Below, piece by piece: positions 8,737 to 15,303 of a stretch of 28,544 bases of DNA. The notes under the pieces are model-generated. The model had not been told where the DNA came from, searched no databases, and worked only from the letters and a program-made list of their open reading frames with translations. Position 1 is the stretch's first letter; the number at the start of each line of letters is the position of its first letter. This stretch comes from an uncultured Eubacteriaceae bacterium (GTDB lineage Bacteria; Bacillota; Clostridia; Lachnospirales; Lachnospiraceae): the NCBI GenBank assembly GCA_945938055.1, contig CAMEUH010000003.1, positions 1-28,544 on the forward strand. The letters run 5' to 3'. The translations under genes were made by a program, and so were the position numbers.

Positions 8737-9411
8737 ATGGGAAAAGAATTAACGATTATATCAGCAGATGAATATCTTCCACTAAGAGATGTGGTATTTA
8801 ACACACTCCGGCAGGCAATATTAAAAGGAGAGATGGAGCCGGGAGAAAGGCTCATGGAAATTACCCTTGCCAATAAGCTTGGAGTCAGCCGGACTCCTAT
8901 CCGGGAGGCAATCCGGAAGCTTGAGCTGGAAGGACTGGTAAATATGATTCCGAGAAAGGGAGCGGTTGTTGCTTCTATTTCGGAGAAGGACATGCGCGAT
9001 GTTCTTGAGGTACGTATTACATTGGAAGAACTTGCCGTTAAGCTTGCAATTAAGAATATGGAGGAAGAAGATATTGACATGCTCCGAAGGGCAGGACATG
9101 CGTTTGAAAAGGCTGTCATATCACATGATATTGTTGCGATTGTAGATGCAGACGTGGCATTTCATGATATTATTTATAATAAAACAAATAACAACCGTCT
9201 GATTCAGATTATCAATAATCTGCGTGAGCAGATGTACCGGTATCGTCTGGAATATGTAAAGGATGCAAGAACGCACTCCATTCTGATTAATGAGCATAAT
9301 GACATTATTGAATGTCTGAAGCGTAAGGATGTGGAAGCTGCCAAGGAAGCGGTGCGCGAGCATATTGGTAATCAGGAAAGAGGAATTGTCAGGGCAATTA
9401 ACGACAGATAG
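8737..9411 (+). CDS. GntR-family transcriptional regulator, FadR/FCD subfamily
   Basis: A 224-residue DNA-binding regulator. The winged helix-turn-helix occupies about residues 14-78, with the recognition helix region GVSRTPIREAIRKLELEGLV at 49-68. The C-terminal helical FCD domain shows the usual metal or ligand ligands D139, H143, H187 and H209. Members bind small acids (fatty acyl-CoA, lactate, gluconate and similar) and act as dimers on palindromes with TTGTA/TACAA-like half-sites. The ligand here is unknown. It has a strong TTGGAGGAAAC ribosome binding site and follows ispE by 27 bp; the inverted repeat at the operon promoter may be its own operator (inference). The stop abuts the predicted spoIIR promoter. 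Confidence 0.93.
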   Translation: MGKELTIISADEYLPLRDVVFNTLRQAILKGEMEPGERLMEITLANKLGVSRTPIREAIRKLELEGLVNMIPRKGAVVASISEKDMRDVLEVRITLEELAVKLAIKNMEEEDIDMLRRAGHAFEKAVISHDIVAIVDADVAFHDIIYNKTNNNRLIQIINNLREQMYRYRLEYVKDARTHSILINEHNDIIECLKRKDVEAAKEAVREHIGNQERGIVRAINDR

Positions 9412-9414
9412 AAT

Positions 9415-9443
9415 GTTTAGAACCGAAATATCTGGGAATAATT
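9415..9443 (+). promoter_or_regulatory. Sigma-F-like (forespore) promoter of spoIIR
   Basis: GTTTA at 9415-9419 and GGGAATAATT at 9434-9443 match the Bacillus subtilis sigma-F consensus (GYWTA and GGNRANANTW), with 14 bp between them against the usual 15. It lies immediately after the gntR stop and 30 bp before the spoIIR ATG. spoIIR is a known sigma-F target in B. subtilis. Found by eye, not by a matrix search. Confidence 0.6.
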
Positions 9444-9473
9444 CTATTATCAAACAGATACAGGGGGTTCTAA

Positions 9474-10088
9474 ATGAAAGGTTTAAAATTATCAAGAACT
9501 GCTGTGCTGGCAGTTCTTTTCTTTCTAGCGGCAAATATACTTGTAAATGAGAATGTGGAAGCAAAGCAGAAGGAAATTGCATCCAGCCTGGTTCGTTTTC
9601 ATGTGCGGGCGAATAGTGACAGTCCGGAAGACCAGGAGTTAAAACTTAAGGTTAGGGATGCGGTTGTAGAAGAAATGGAAATGCTTCTTAAGGATTCTGA
9701 AAGTGTGGAAGAGTCACTGGAAACCATAGAGCAGAATATGGAACATATTTTAACCGTGGCTTCCCAGACTGTGCGGGAAAATGGTTATCAGCTTGAAGTG
9801 AGCGGATACATAACAGAAGAATATTTTCCGCTGCGTATATATGGGGATGTGGATCTCCCACCGGGGAGGTATACGGCATTTCGTATTGATCTTGGGGCGG
9901 CAGAAGGAAAAAACTGGGGGGGTGTACTATATCCGCCGCTATGTTTTGTCGATATAACACATGGAGTCCTTCCACAGGAGGAAAAGGCAGAATTGAAAGA
10001 GATACTTGGAGAAGAGGAATATGCTGTGGTGGATACATATTCCCTGGAGTTCAAATATCTGAAATTTCTAAATCAATGGGTAGAATAG
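9474..10088 (+). CDS. spoIIR: Stage II sporulation protein R
   Basis: A 204-residue signalling protein of endospore formation. Made in the forespore and exported to the space between the two membranes, it activates the SpoIIGA protease, which processes pro-sigma-E in the mother cell. An N-terminal signal/anchor (about residues 8-26) is followed by the family hallmark VRFHVRANSDSPEDQ and KLKVRDAV, then SGYITEEYFPLRIYGD, LPPGRYTAFRIDLG and YPPLCFVD. The block usually read as NWWC before V-x-Y/F-PPLCF is here NWGG (W148, G149, G150), encoded across a run of seven G at 9916-9922; the frame is kept. A ribosome binding site CAGGGGG precedes the ATG. Its presence indicates a spore-forming lineage, though the altered block leaves some doubt about activity. 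Confidence 0.94.
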   Translation: MKGLKLSRTAVLAVLFFLAANILVNENVEAKQKEIASSLVRFHVRANSDSPEDQELKLKVRDAVVEEMEMLLKDSESVEESLETIEQNMEHILTVASQTVRENGYQLEVSGYITEEYFPLRIYGDVDLPPGRYTAFRIDLGAAEGKNWGGVLYPPLCFVDITHGVLPQEEKAELKEILGEEEYAVVDTYSLEFKYLKFLNQWVE

Positions 10089-10099
10089 GTGTATGGAGA

Positions 10100-10543
10100 A
10101 TGACAAAGGACGTTATTGTAACTGTAAGGGGAAAACAGATTGGCAGTGATTTTGAGGATGAGATTGAAGTAATCAATATTGGCAATTATTATGAACGGAA
10201 TGGCAAGAAATTCATCCGTTATGAGGAACCACAGGAAGATGGAGAAGGAACTGTGCAGAATATGGTGAAAATCAGTCCCGATGGAATTGAGATTACCAAA
10301 AAAGGGCCGGTTGGAATGCAGATGATTTTCCGGGAGAATGAAAGGATTAACACCTGCTATGAGACACCTTATGGAATGATGATGATGGCTATATATACCA
10401 ATCAGATTCGATGCAGCATGGAACCGGAGAAAATAGAAATTAATGTACGATACAATATTGAAATGAATGGCGAACTGATTTCAGATGCAGATGTATACAT
10501 AAAAGTGGAACCGAGAGGTGCCCAAGCATTAAAACTGGTATAA
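10100..10543 (+). CDS. DUF1934 family beta-barrel protein (YwiB-like)
   Basis: A 147-residue cytoplasmic protein of the DUF1934 family, related to B. subtilis YwiB; function unknown, with a calycin-like beta-barrel expected for the family. Seen here are DVIVTVRGKQ at the start, the IRYEE block, and TPYGMMMMAIYTNQI with a C-terminal IEINVRYNIEMNGELISDADVYI stretch in alternating strand pattern (quoted in parts: IEINVRYNIEMNG then ELISDADVYI). I chose the ATG at 10100 because family members start with a strand like this and TGGAG lies just before it; an in-frame ATG at 10076 inside spoIIR is the alternative. Only 11 bp separate it from spoIIR, so it may share the forespore promoter. A hairpin terminator follows. 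Confidence 0.87.
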   Translation: MTKDVIVTVRGKQIGSDFEDEIEVINIGNYYERNGKKFIRYEEPQEDGEGTVQNMVKISPDGIEITKKGPVGMQMIFRENERINTCYETPYGMMMMAIYTNQIRCSMEPEKIEINVRYNIEMNGELISDADVYIKVEPRGAQALKLV

Positions 10544-10564
10544 ACAGTGATTAAGGTGAAAAAT

Positions 10565-10597
10565 AAAAGGAGCTGGTGCAAAGCATCAGTTCCTTTT
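10565..10597. terminator. Bidirectional terminator between convergent genes
   Basis: A 15-bp stem (10565-10579 against 10583-10597, two G-U-type mismatches, core GGAGCTGGTGC) with a 3-nt loop. The plus strand ends in TTTT and the minus strand gains a matching T run from AAAA on the other side. It lies between the DUF1934 gene and the convergent minus-strand gene, so it can stop both transcripts. Confidence 0.82.
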
Positions 10598-10606
10598 ATA
10601 TGGAAA

Positions 10607-11056
10607 TTATTTTGATTTCTTAAATCTGGCAAAGAACCCTTTCTTTTTCGGTTCTTCTTTTACTGGCATTCCGCCACGTACGGATTTGATTCCCACAATA
10701 TAGATGCCGCTGACTTCTGCTTTAACTTCGGCCTTAATCGGACTATCATTGAAAATCTTTTCATCTGCGATGAGAGTCATGATTCTTGGACCGACTTTAG
10801 CTTTTACAATTGGAAGCTTGGCACCCTGAAGATATTTTGGTGTCTGCTCTAAAACAATCTTTGGCAGATTGGCATCTTTTATCTTCATCCGCTTTTTATC
10901 GATTATCAGCATCGACATAACCTGTTTTGCAGCTTCAATCTGTGCCTGCTGTTCTTCTGACTTCTTGCGGAGATGGTTACCATAAATAAGAAGTGCAATA
11001 AATGCAACGACAAGTACGGCGAGGACGATTAAAACTATTTTTAATGCTAAAGGCAT
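10607..11056 (-). CDS. Small membrane-anchored protein of unknown function
   Basis: A 149-residue protein I do not recognise. One N-terminal membrane segment (about residues 4-26) is followed by a short charged, probably coiled-coil stretch (KKSEEQQAQIEAAKQ, about 31-45), a soluble middle part containing PKIVLEQTPKYLQGAKLPIVKAK, which resembles a small beta-rich domain, and a Lys-rich tail (KKKGFFARFKKSK). The tail and the lack of a cleavable signal suggest that the bulk faces the cytoplasm, though this is not certain. A perfect AGGAGG sits before the ATG on the minus strand. The acyltransferase gene lies 58 bp upstream in the same direction, with a promoter-like pair in the gap, so it may be expressed both with and without that gene. 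Confidence 0.75.
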   Translation of the reverse strand: MPLALKIVLIVLAVLVVAFIALLIYGNHLRKKSEEQQAQIEAAKQVMSMLIIDKKRMKIKDANLPKIVLEQTPKYLQGAKLPIVKAKVGPRIMTLIADEKIFNDSPIKAEVKAEVSGIYIVGIKSVRGGMPVKEEPKKKGFFARFKKSK

Positions 11057-11090
11057 ATGTAAATCCTCCTAAATATATTTCAGCTTGTTT

Positions 11091-11118
11091 ATTGTAACAT
11101 AAAACGTATAAAAATCAA
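11091..11118 (-). promoter_or_regulatory. Possible promoter of the small membrane protein gene
   Basis: On the minus strand, TTGATT (11118-11113) and TACAAT (11096-11091) are 16 bp apart, about 35 bp before the ATG and overlapping the last codons of the upstream acyltransferase gene. Match by eye only. Confidence 0.45.
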
Positions 11119-11846
11119 ACAAGAACTTTATTCTTCTCGTGAATTTCCTGAATGATGTTTCTGGTATAAGCACCAAGAAATTTCTTATCTTCCGGTGAAA
11201 GCTCCGAAATGATAATTGGTTTGCCAAATTCAATGACAGTATGGCACTTCTTAAAAAATGGCATATGGTCTTCAAAGGCGGCGGAAGTATTATTCTGTAC
11301 AAGCGGAATAATCGGACAGCCGGACTTTTCAGCAATTTTCAGCGAGCCTTCTTTGAATGGCAGCATTTCGTCTGTCTTGGCACGGGTTCCTTCCGGGAAA
11401 ATCACAACGGAATAACCGTTTTTCACATTGTCAATTCCTGTAAGAATGGTTTTGAGACCTTCTTTTGGGTTGGTGCGGTCAAGGAAAAGACAGTGGACGT
11501 ATTTCATCCATGTACGAAGAAGAGGAATTTTCTCCATTTCTTTTTTGGCAACATACCCGGTCGGTTTCTTAAAGTAGATGTATGAAATCAGAATATCAAA
11601 GTAGCTGCGGTGGTTTCCGACATAAAGAACAGGGGTATCCTCCGGAATATTCTCAAGTCCCAGGACGGTTGTGTGCACACCGGCAATAAAAAGAACATGG
11701 CGAAAGACCATGCGGACAAAGGACTGTGTGAACCGGTCGCGCTTTTCTGTTTTATTCTTCCAGAAAACGTGCATGAATAAAAAGAGAAAAGGTGTTGCAA
11801 TAATAATAATAACTGCATAAAGCAGAAAGAAAATTAATCGAATCAT
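11115..11846 (-). CDS. plsC: 1-acyl-sn-glycerol-3-phosphate acyltransferase (PlsC-like)
   Basis: A membrane-bound acyltransferase of 243 residues that would add the second acyl chain to lysophosphatidic acid in phospholipid synthesis. An N-terminal hydrophobic hairpin lies at about residues 2-26. The catalytic H79-x4-D84 is in GNHRSYFDIL, and the substrate-binding block is F150-P-E-G-T-R155; an IPLV strand follows, as in the family. The open frame extends upstream to 11921, but the ATG at 11846 is the only candidate with a Shine-Dalgarno (GGAG, 9 nt before), and starting there puts the membrane segment at the N-terminus. It heads a minus-strand pair with the small membrane protein gene. PlsC is the likeliest identity; related LPLAT enzymes with other acceptors cannot be excluded. 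Confidence 0.88.
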   Translation of the reverse strand: MIRLIFFLLYAVIIIIATPFLFLFMHVFWKNKTEKRDRFTQSFVRMVFRHVLFIAGVHTTVLGLENIPEDTPVLYVGNHRSYFDILISYIYFKKPTGYVAKKEMEKIPLLRTWMKYVHCLFLDRTNPKEGLKTILTGIDNVKNGYSVVIFPEGTRAKTDEMLPFKEGSLKIAEKSGCPIIPLVQNNTSAAFEDHMPFFKKCHTVIEFGKPIIISELSPEDKKFLGAYTRNIIQEIHEKNKVLV

Positions 11847-11961
11847 TTGTTTGTACTCCATTATTTTATTATTATATTCGAATTTCATATCTATTTTAAA
11901 ATATGACAATGGTAAATGCAACTTAAATCTTAATCGACAGAGGGAGATTTATATAACTGAC

Positions 11962-11990
11962 TTGACAGCTGACTTTACAAAGAATATTAT
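11962..11990 (+). promoter_or_regulatory. Sigma-A-type promoter of pncB
   Basis: A perfect TTGACA at 11962-11967 and TATTAT at 11985-11990 with a 17-bp spacer. The transcript would carry a leader of about 70 nt before the pncB ATG. I see no clear operator or riboswitch fold in that leader. Confidence 0.8.
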
Positions 11991-12067
11991 TATGGAAATA
12001 AATGTGTGTAAGTGATAGAATATAAAAAAAGTCTATGGCTACATAGGGATTGAAGGAGAAAATAAGA

Positions 12068-13519
12068 ATGAGAAACCTTACACTTTTGACAGACCTGTAT
12101 GAGTTAACCATGATGCAGGGTTATTTTAAGAACCATACGAATGAGACGGTGGTATTTGATGCATTTTACAGGAAGAATCCGTCGGGTAATGCATTTGCCA
12201 TCTGTTGCGGACTGGAGCAGGTGATTGAATACATTAAGAATCTGCATTTTGAAAAGGAAGACATTGAATATCTTCGCGGAACGAAGCTGTTTGAGGAGGA
12301 TTTCCTTGAATATCTGAGCAATTTCCGCTTTACAGGCGATATTTATGCCATTCCGGAAGGAACGGTTGTGTTCCCGAGAGAGCCGCTGGTTAAGGTTGTT
12401 GCCCCGATTATGGAAGCACAGCTTGTAGAAACGGCAATTCTTAATATTGTAAATCATCAGAGCCTGATTGCGACAAAAGCACAGCGCGTGGTTTATGCGG
12501 CGCAGGGCGATGGTATCATGGAATTTGGATTAAGAAGGGCACAGGAACCGGATGCCGGTATCTATGGTGCAAGAGCTGCCGTAATTGCAGGATGTGTGGG
12601 AACCAGTAATGTGCTGGCAGGCCAGATGTTTGACATTCCAATCAGCGGAACCCATGCACATAGCTGGATAATGAGCTTCCCGGATGAATATACGGCATTT
12701 AAGAAGTATTCAGAATTATATCCGAATGCATGTCTTCTGCTGGTAGATACCTATGATACCTTAAAATCCGGTGTGCCGAATGCAATTCGTGTCTTTAACG
12801 AGATGAAGGAGGCAGGCATTCCGCTAACTAAGTATGGAATCCGTCTGGATTCCGGAGACCTTGCCTATATGTCCAAGAAGGCAAGAAAGATGCTGGATGC
12901 GGCAGGATTTACCGATGCCATTATTTCGGCTTCCAGTGATCTGGATGAGTATCTGATTGATAGTTTAAAGACCCAGGGTGCCAAGATTACCTCATGGGGT
13001 GTGGGAACAAACCTGATTACCTCTGCAGATAATCCTGCTTTTGGTGGTGTGTATAAGCTGGCAGCAGTCATGGACGAGAAGACGGGAGAATTTATTCCAA
13101 AGATTAAGCTTTCTGAGAATTCAGTAAAGATTACCAATCCGGGAAACAAGACGGTATTTCGTATTTATGATCTGGATGGAAAGATTAAGGCAGACTTAAT
13201 TGCCATGGCAGATGAGACGTATTCCAATGACCAGCCGTTATTGCTGTTTGATCCGGTTGAAACATGGAAGAAAACATATCTTAAGCCGGGAGAATATACC
13301 GTAAGAGAACTTCTGGTTCAGGTATTTAAGAATGGTGAATGTGTTTATGAGTCACCGAAGACCATGGATATTCAGAAATATTGCAAGGAAGAACTGGGTA
13401 CGCTTTGGGAGGAATCTCTTCGTTTAGTGAATCCGCATGAGGTACATGTGGATTTATCCGATAAGCTGTATAATGTAAAGAAACAACTTCTGGATAACTA
13501 TAATAAAATCGAACAGTAG
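12068..13519 (+). CDS. pncB: Nicotinate phosphoribosyltransferase
   Basis: A 483-residue enzyme joining nicotinate and PRPP to give nicotinate mononucleotide, with ATP hydrolysis, in the Preiss-Handler NAD salvage route. The N-terminus LTLLTDLYELTMMQGYF is characteristic. The phosphorylated-histidine segment is SGTHAHSW (H196, H198), and the PRPP/phosphate-binding stretch YGIRLDSGDLAYMSKKAR follows. The C-terminal addition (to SDKLYNVKKQLLDNY) belongs to the longer Firmicutes form. The frame is open from a TTG at 12050, but the ATG at 12068 has AAGGAG 9 nt before it and matches the family N-terminus. It has its own strong promoter; the DUF2974 gene follows within a few bases and is probably translationally coupled. 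Confidence 0.96.
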   Translation: MRNLTLLTDLYELTMMQGYFKNHTNETVVFDAFYRKNPSGNAFAICCGLEQVIEYIKNLHFEKEDIEYLRGTKLFEEDFLEYLSNFRFTGDIYAIPEGTVVFPREPLVKVVAPIMEAQLVETAILNIVNHQSLIATKAQRVVYAAQGDGIMEFGLRRAQEPDAGIYGARAAVIAGCVGTSNVLAGQMFDIPISGTHAHSWIMSFPDEYTAFKKYSELYPNACLLLVDTYDTLKSGVPNAIRVFNEMKEAGIPLTKYGIRLDSGDLAYMSKKARKMLDAAGFTDAIISASSDLDEYLIDSLKTQGAKITSWGVGTNLITSADNPAFGGVYKLAAVMDEKTGEFIPKIKLSENSVKITNPGNKTVFRIYDLDGKIKADLIAMADETYSNDQPLLLFDPVETWKKTYLKPGEYTVRELLVQVFKNGECVYESPKTMDIQKYCKEELGTLWEESLRLVNPHEVHVDLSDKLYNVKKQLLDNYNKIEQ

Positions 13520-13527
13520 GGATGTTA

Positions 13528-14688
13528 ATGGACGGAACGAATATTCTGGATTATTTAAGATGGAGAGGGGACTTGAGTTTTGCACAGTCACCTTTTAACG
13601 ATATCGACAGCCTGATTTTAAGTCAGATTATTTATATTCCTTTTGAAGGAATTGTGCCTTCCATGCGAAGCACAAGGACAATTACCATAAGGGATGCTGT
13701 GGACAAGTTTTTCTCAATTTATGATGAAAGTAAATCGCGTCTGGGGGCATTGCTTCCAAATGAAATTTTTGAGTTATTCCGGCTGGCAGGGGATAGTGAG
13801 CGCTTTGGCAGTCTGCGTCTGGGCAGATATCTTAATAAAATTAATCAGATTACAGAAATTCAGTTCTGTGCCATGACAATTTTCATGGATGAGATTCGGG
13901 AAATTTTTGTGGATTTCCGGGGGACAGATGACACGATTGTGGGGTGGAAAGAGGACTTTAACATGGGCTTTATGACACCGGTTCCCTCCCAGACTGAGTC
14001 CGTGAAATATTTTAACTATATCGTAAACCGTTGTGTACTCAATCATAAGAGTCTGGAATCCGAGGAGGAAGGCTACTATAAAATTCGTCTCGGAGGTCAT
14101 TCCAAGGGCGGTAATCTGTCCGTATTTGCAGCAACTTTTGTAAAGAATCCGGATGATGTGAATGTGCAGGATTTAATAGAATGCGTGTATAATTTTGACG
14201 GTCCGGGATTTGATGATAAAGTCATAAAGAGTGAGGAATATGGGAGAATTTGTGGGAGGATTAAGACTATCATTCCACAGTCCTCTGTTGTGGGAATGCT
14301 TCTTGGACATGAGGAGGGCTATACGGTTGTAAAAAGCCGGCAGCTTGGGCTTTTGCAGCATGATGTATTGTCATGGGAGGTTCTCGGGACGAAATTTACT
14401 TATCTGGAGGATGTAACAGACACGAGCCTTTTACTGGATAAGACCTTAAAGACATGGCTTTCGGGAATGGATGCCGTTAGCGCGGAGCGTTTTGTTACGG
14501 CGCTGTTTGAAATTTTAAGTGCCACGGATGCAAAAACACTGACGGACCTCATGACAGGGAGGAATAAAAGCCTTTCTGCAATGATGAAAGCATATGCCGG
14601 CGAGGATGAAGAAACAAAAAAGATGTTAAAATCAGCGGTAAGGTCCATGATTAACATATGGAAAAGAAATTTGAAAAAAAGAGGTTAA
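13528..14688 (+). CDS. DUF2974 family, lipase-like alpha/beta hydrolase
   Basis: A 386-residue member of the DUF2974 family (Mbeg1-like). The nucleophile elbow is G190-H-S192-K-G-G195 within IRLGGHSKGGNLSVFAATF, the signature of class 3 lipase-like hydrolases, and the preceding VDFRGTDDTIVGWKEDFNM resembles the oxyanion strand of that fold. An N-terminal part (about residues 1-120) holds a conserved helical region. No signal peptide, so cytoplasmic. The natural substrate is unknown. The ATG at 13528 has AGGG 6 nt upstream; the ATG at 13522 is in frame but too close to that site. The gene follows pncB by 8 bp and ends at a terminator, so it belongs to the pncB transcript, although no shared pathway is evident. 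Confidence 0.88.
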   Translation: MDGTNILDYLRWRGDLSFAQSPFNDIDSLILSQIIYIPFEGIVPSMRSTRTITIRDAVDKFFSIYDESKSRLGALLPNEIFELFRLAGDSERFGSLRLGRYLNKINQITEIQFCAMTIFMDEIREIFVDFRGTDDTIVGWKEDFNMGFMTPVPSQTESVKYFNYIVNRCVLNHKSLESEEEGYYKIRLGGHSKGGNLSVFAATFVKNPDDVNVQDLIECVYNFDGPGFDDKVIKSEEYGRICGRIKTIIPQSSVVGMLLGHEEGYTVVKSRQLGLLQHDVLSWEVLGTKFTYLEDVTDTSLLLDKTLKTWLSGMDAVSAERFVTALFEILSATDAKTLTDLMTGRNKSLSAMMKAYAGEDEETKKMLKSAVRSMINIWKRNLKKRG

Positions 14689-14693
14689 GAAAA

Positions 14694-14732
14694 CCGGCAG
14701 GACTGCAAAAGACAGAATCTGCCGGATTTTTT
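14694..14732 (+). terminator. Rho-independent terminator after the DUF2974 gene
   Basis: CCGGCAG (14694-14700) pairs perfectly with CTGCCGG (14719-14725), with an 18-nt loop that can extend the stem, followed by ATTTTTTAT. Confidence 0.85.
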
Positions 14733-14829
14733 ATGCTAAAATATTATTAAAATTCAGGAAACGAAAATGGGAACATTTTTGTATTCTTATTATAAGGGCA
14801 AAAGATACAAAAAGAGAGGCGGTGGGGAA

Positions 14830-15303
14830 ATGGATGAAAAGCAAATCAGTGAGATTTATGAACGGAATGCGGACAGAGTATACCGATTGTGTTTTTCTTA
14901 TCTGAAGAATCCGGATGATGCATTTGATGCCATGCAGAACACTTTCTATCAGATGCTTCGAAAGGATGTAGTATTTGAAAATCCGGAGCATGAAAAAGCA
15001 TGGCTGATTGTGACGGCATCCAATGTCTGTAAAAATGTGCTTTCACATTGGTGGAGAAAACGTGTTTCGATAGAGGAAAGAGATAGTCTGAAGGAAGAAG
15101 GAAAGGACGGAGGGAGGCAGGAAGACAGGGAACTTTTGATGGTGGTGTTAAAACTTCCGGTAAAATACAGGATTTCCATATATCTGCATTACTATGAAGG
15201 ATATACTTCTGTTGAAATTGGGAAAATGCTTGGAAAAAGCGATGCAACCATAAGAGGCTGGCTTAAGAAGGGAAGAGAGCTTCTTGGAAAGGAGATTGGG
15301 TGA
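14830..15303 (+). CDS. RNA polymerase sigma factor, ECF (sigma-70 family)
   Basis: A 157-residue extracytoplasmic-function sigma factor. Region 2 covers about residues 8-65, with DRVYRLCFSYLKNPDDAFDAMQ and TFYQML, the -10 recognition helix type. Region 4 covers about 100-155, with LPVKYRISIYLHYYEGYTS, the helix-turn-helix VEIGKMLGKSDATIRGWLKKGRE. The linker between the two is short, as usual. Frame is open further upstream to 14767, but the ATG at 14830 follows GGTGGGG and gives the normal ECF N-terminus. Its stop overlaps the possible GTG start of the next gene, a single-pass membrane protein, the standard arrangement for a sigma factor and its regulator. No sigma-A promoter is evident upstream; autoregulation is possible but its site is not identified. 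Confidence 0.92.
   Translation: MDEKQISEIYERNADRVYRLCFSYLKNPDDAFDAMQNTFYQMLRKDVVFENPEHEKAWLIVTASNVCKNVLSHWWRKRVSIEERDSLKEEGKDGGRQEDRELLMVVLKLPVKYRISIYLHYYEGYTSVEIGKMLGKSDATIRGWLKKGRELLGKEIG

Noticed and set aside
9914..9924. Possible frameshift at the seven-G run in spoIIR
   Set aside because: The reading frame stays open on both sides and the family motifs before and after are in the same frame, so there are substitutions, not an indel.
14733..14829. Autoregulatory ECF promoter before the sigma gene
   Set aside because: GGAAAC and GGGAAC are present, but no -10 element at a convincing distance could be fixed.
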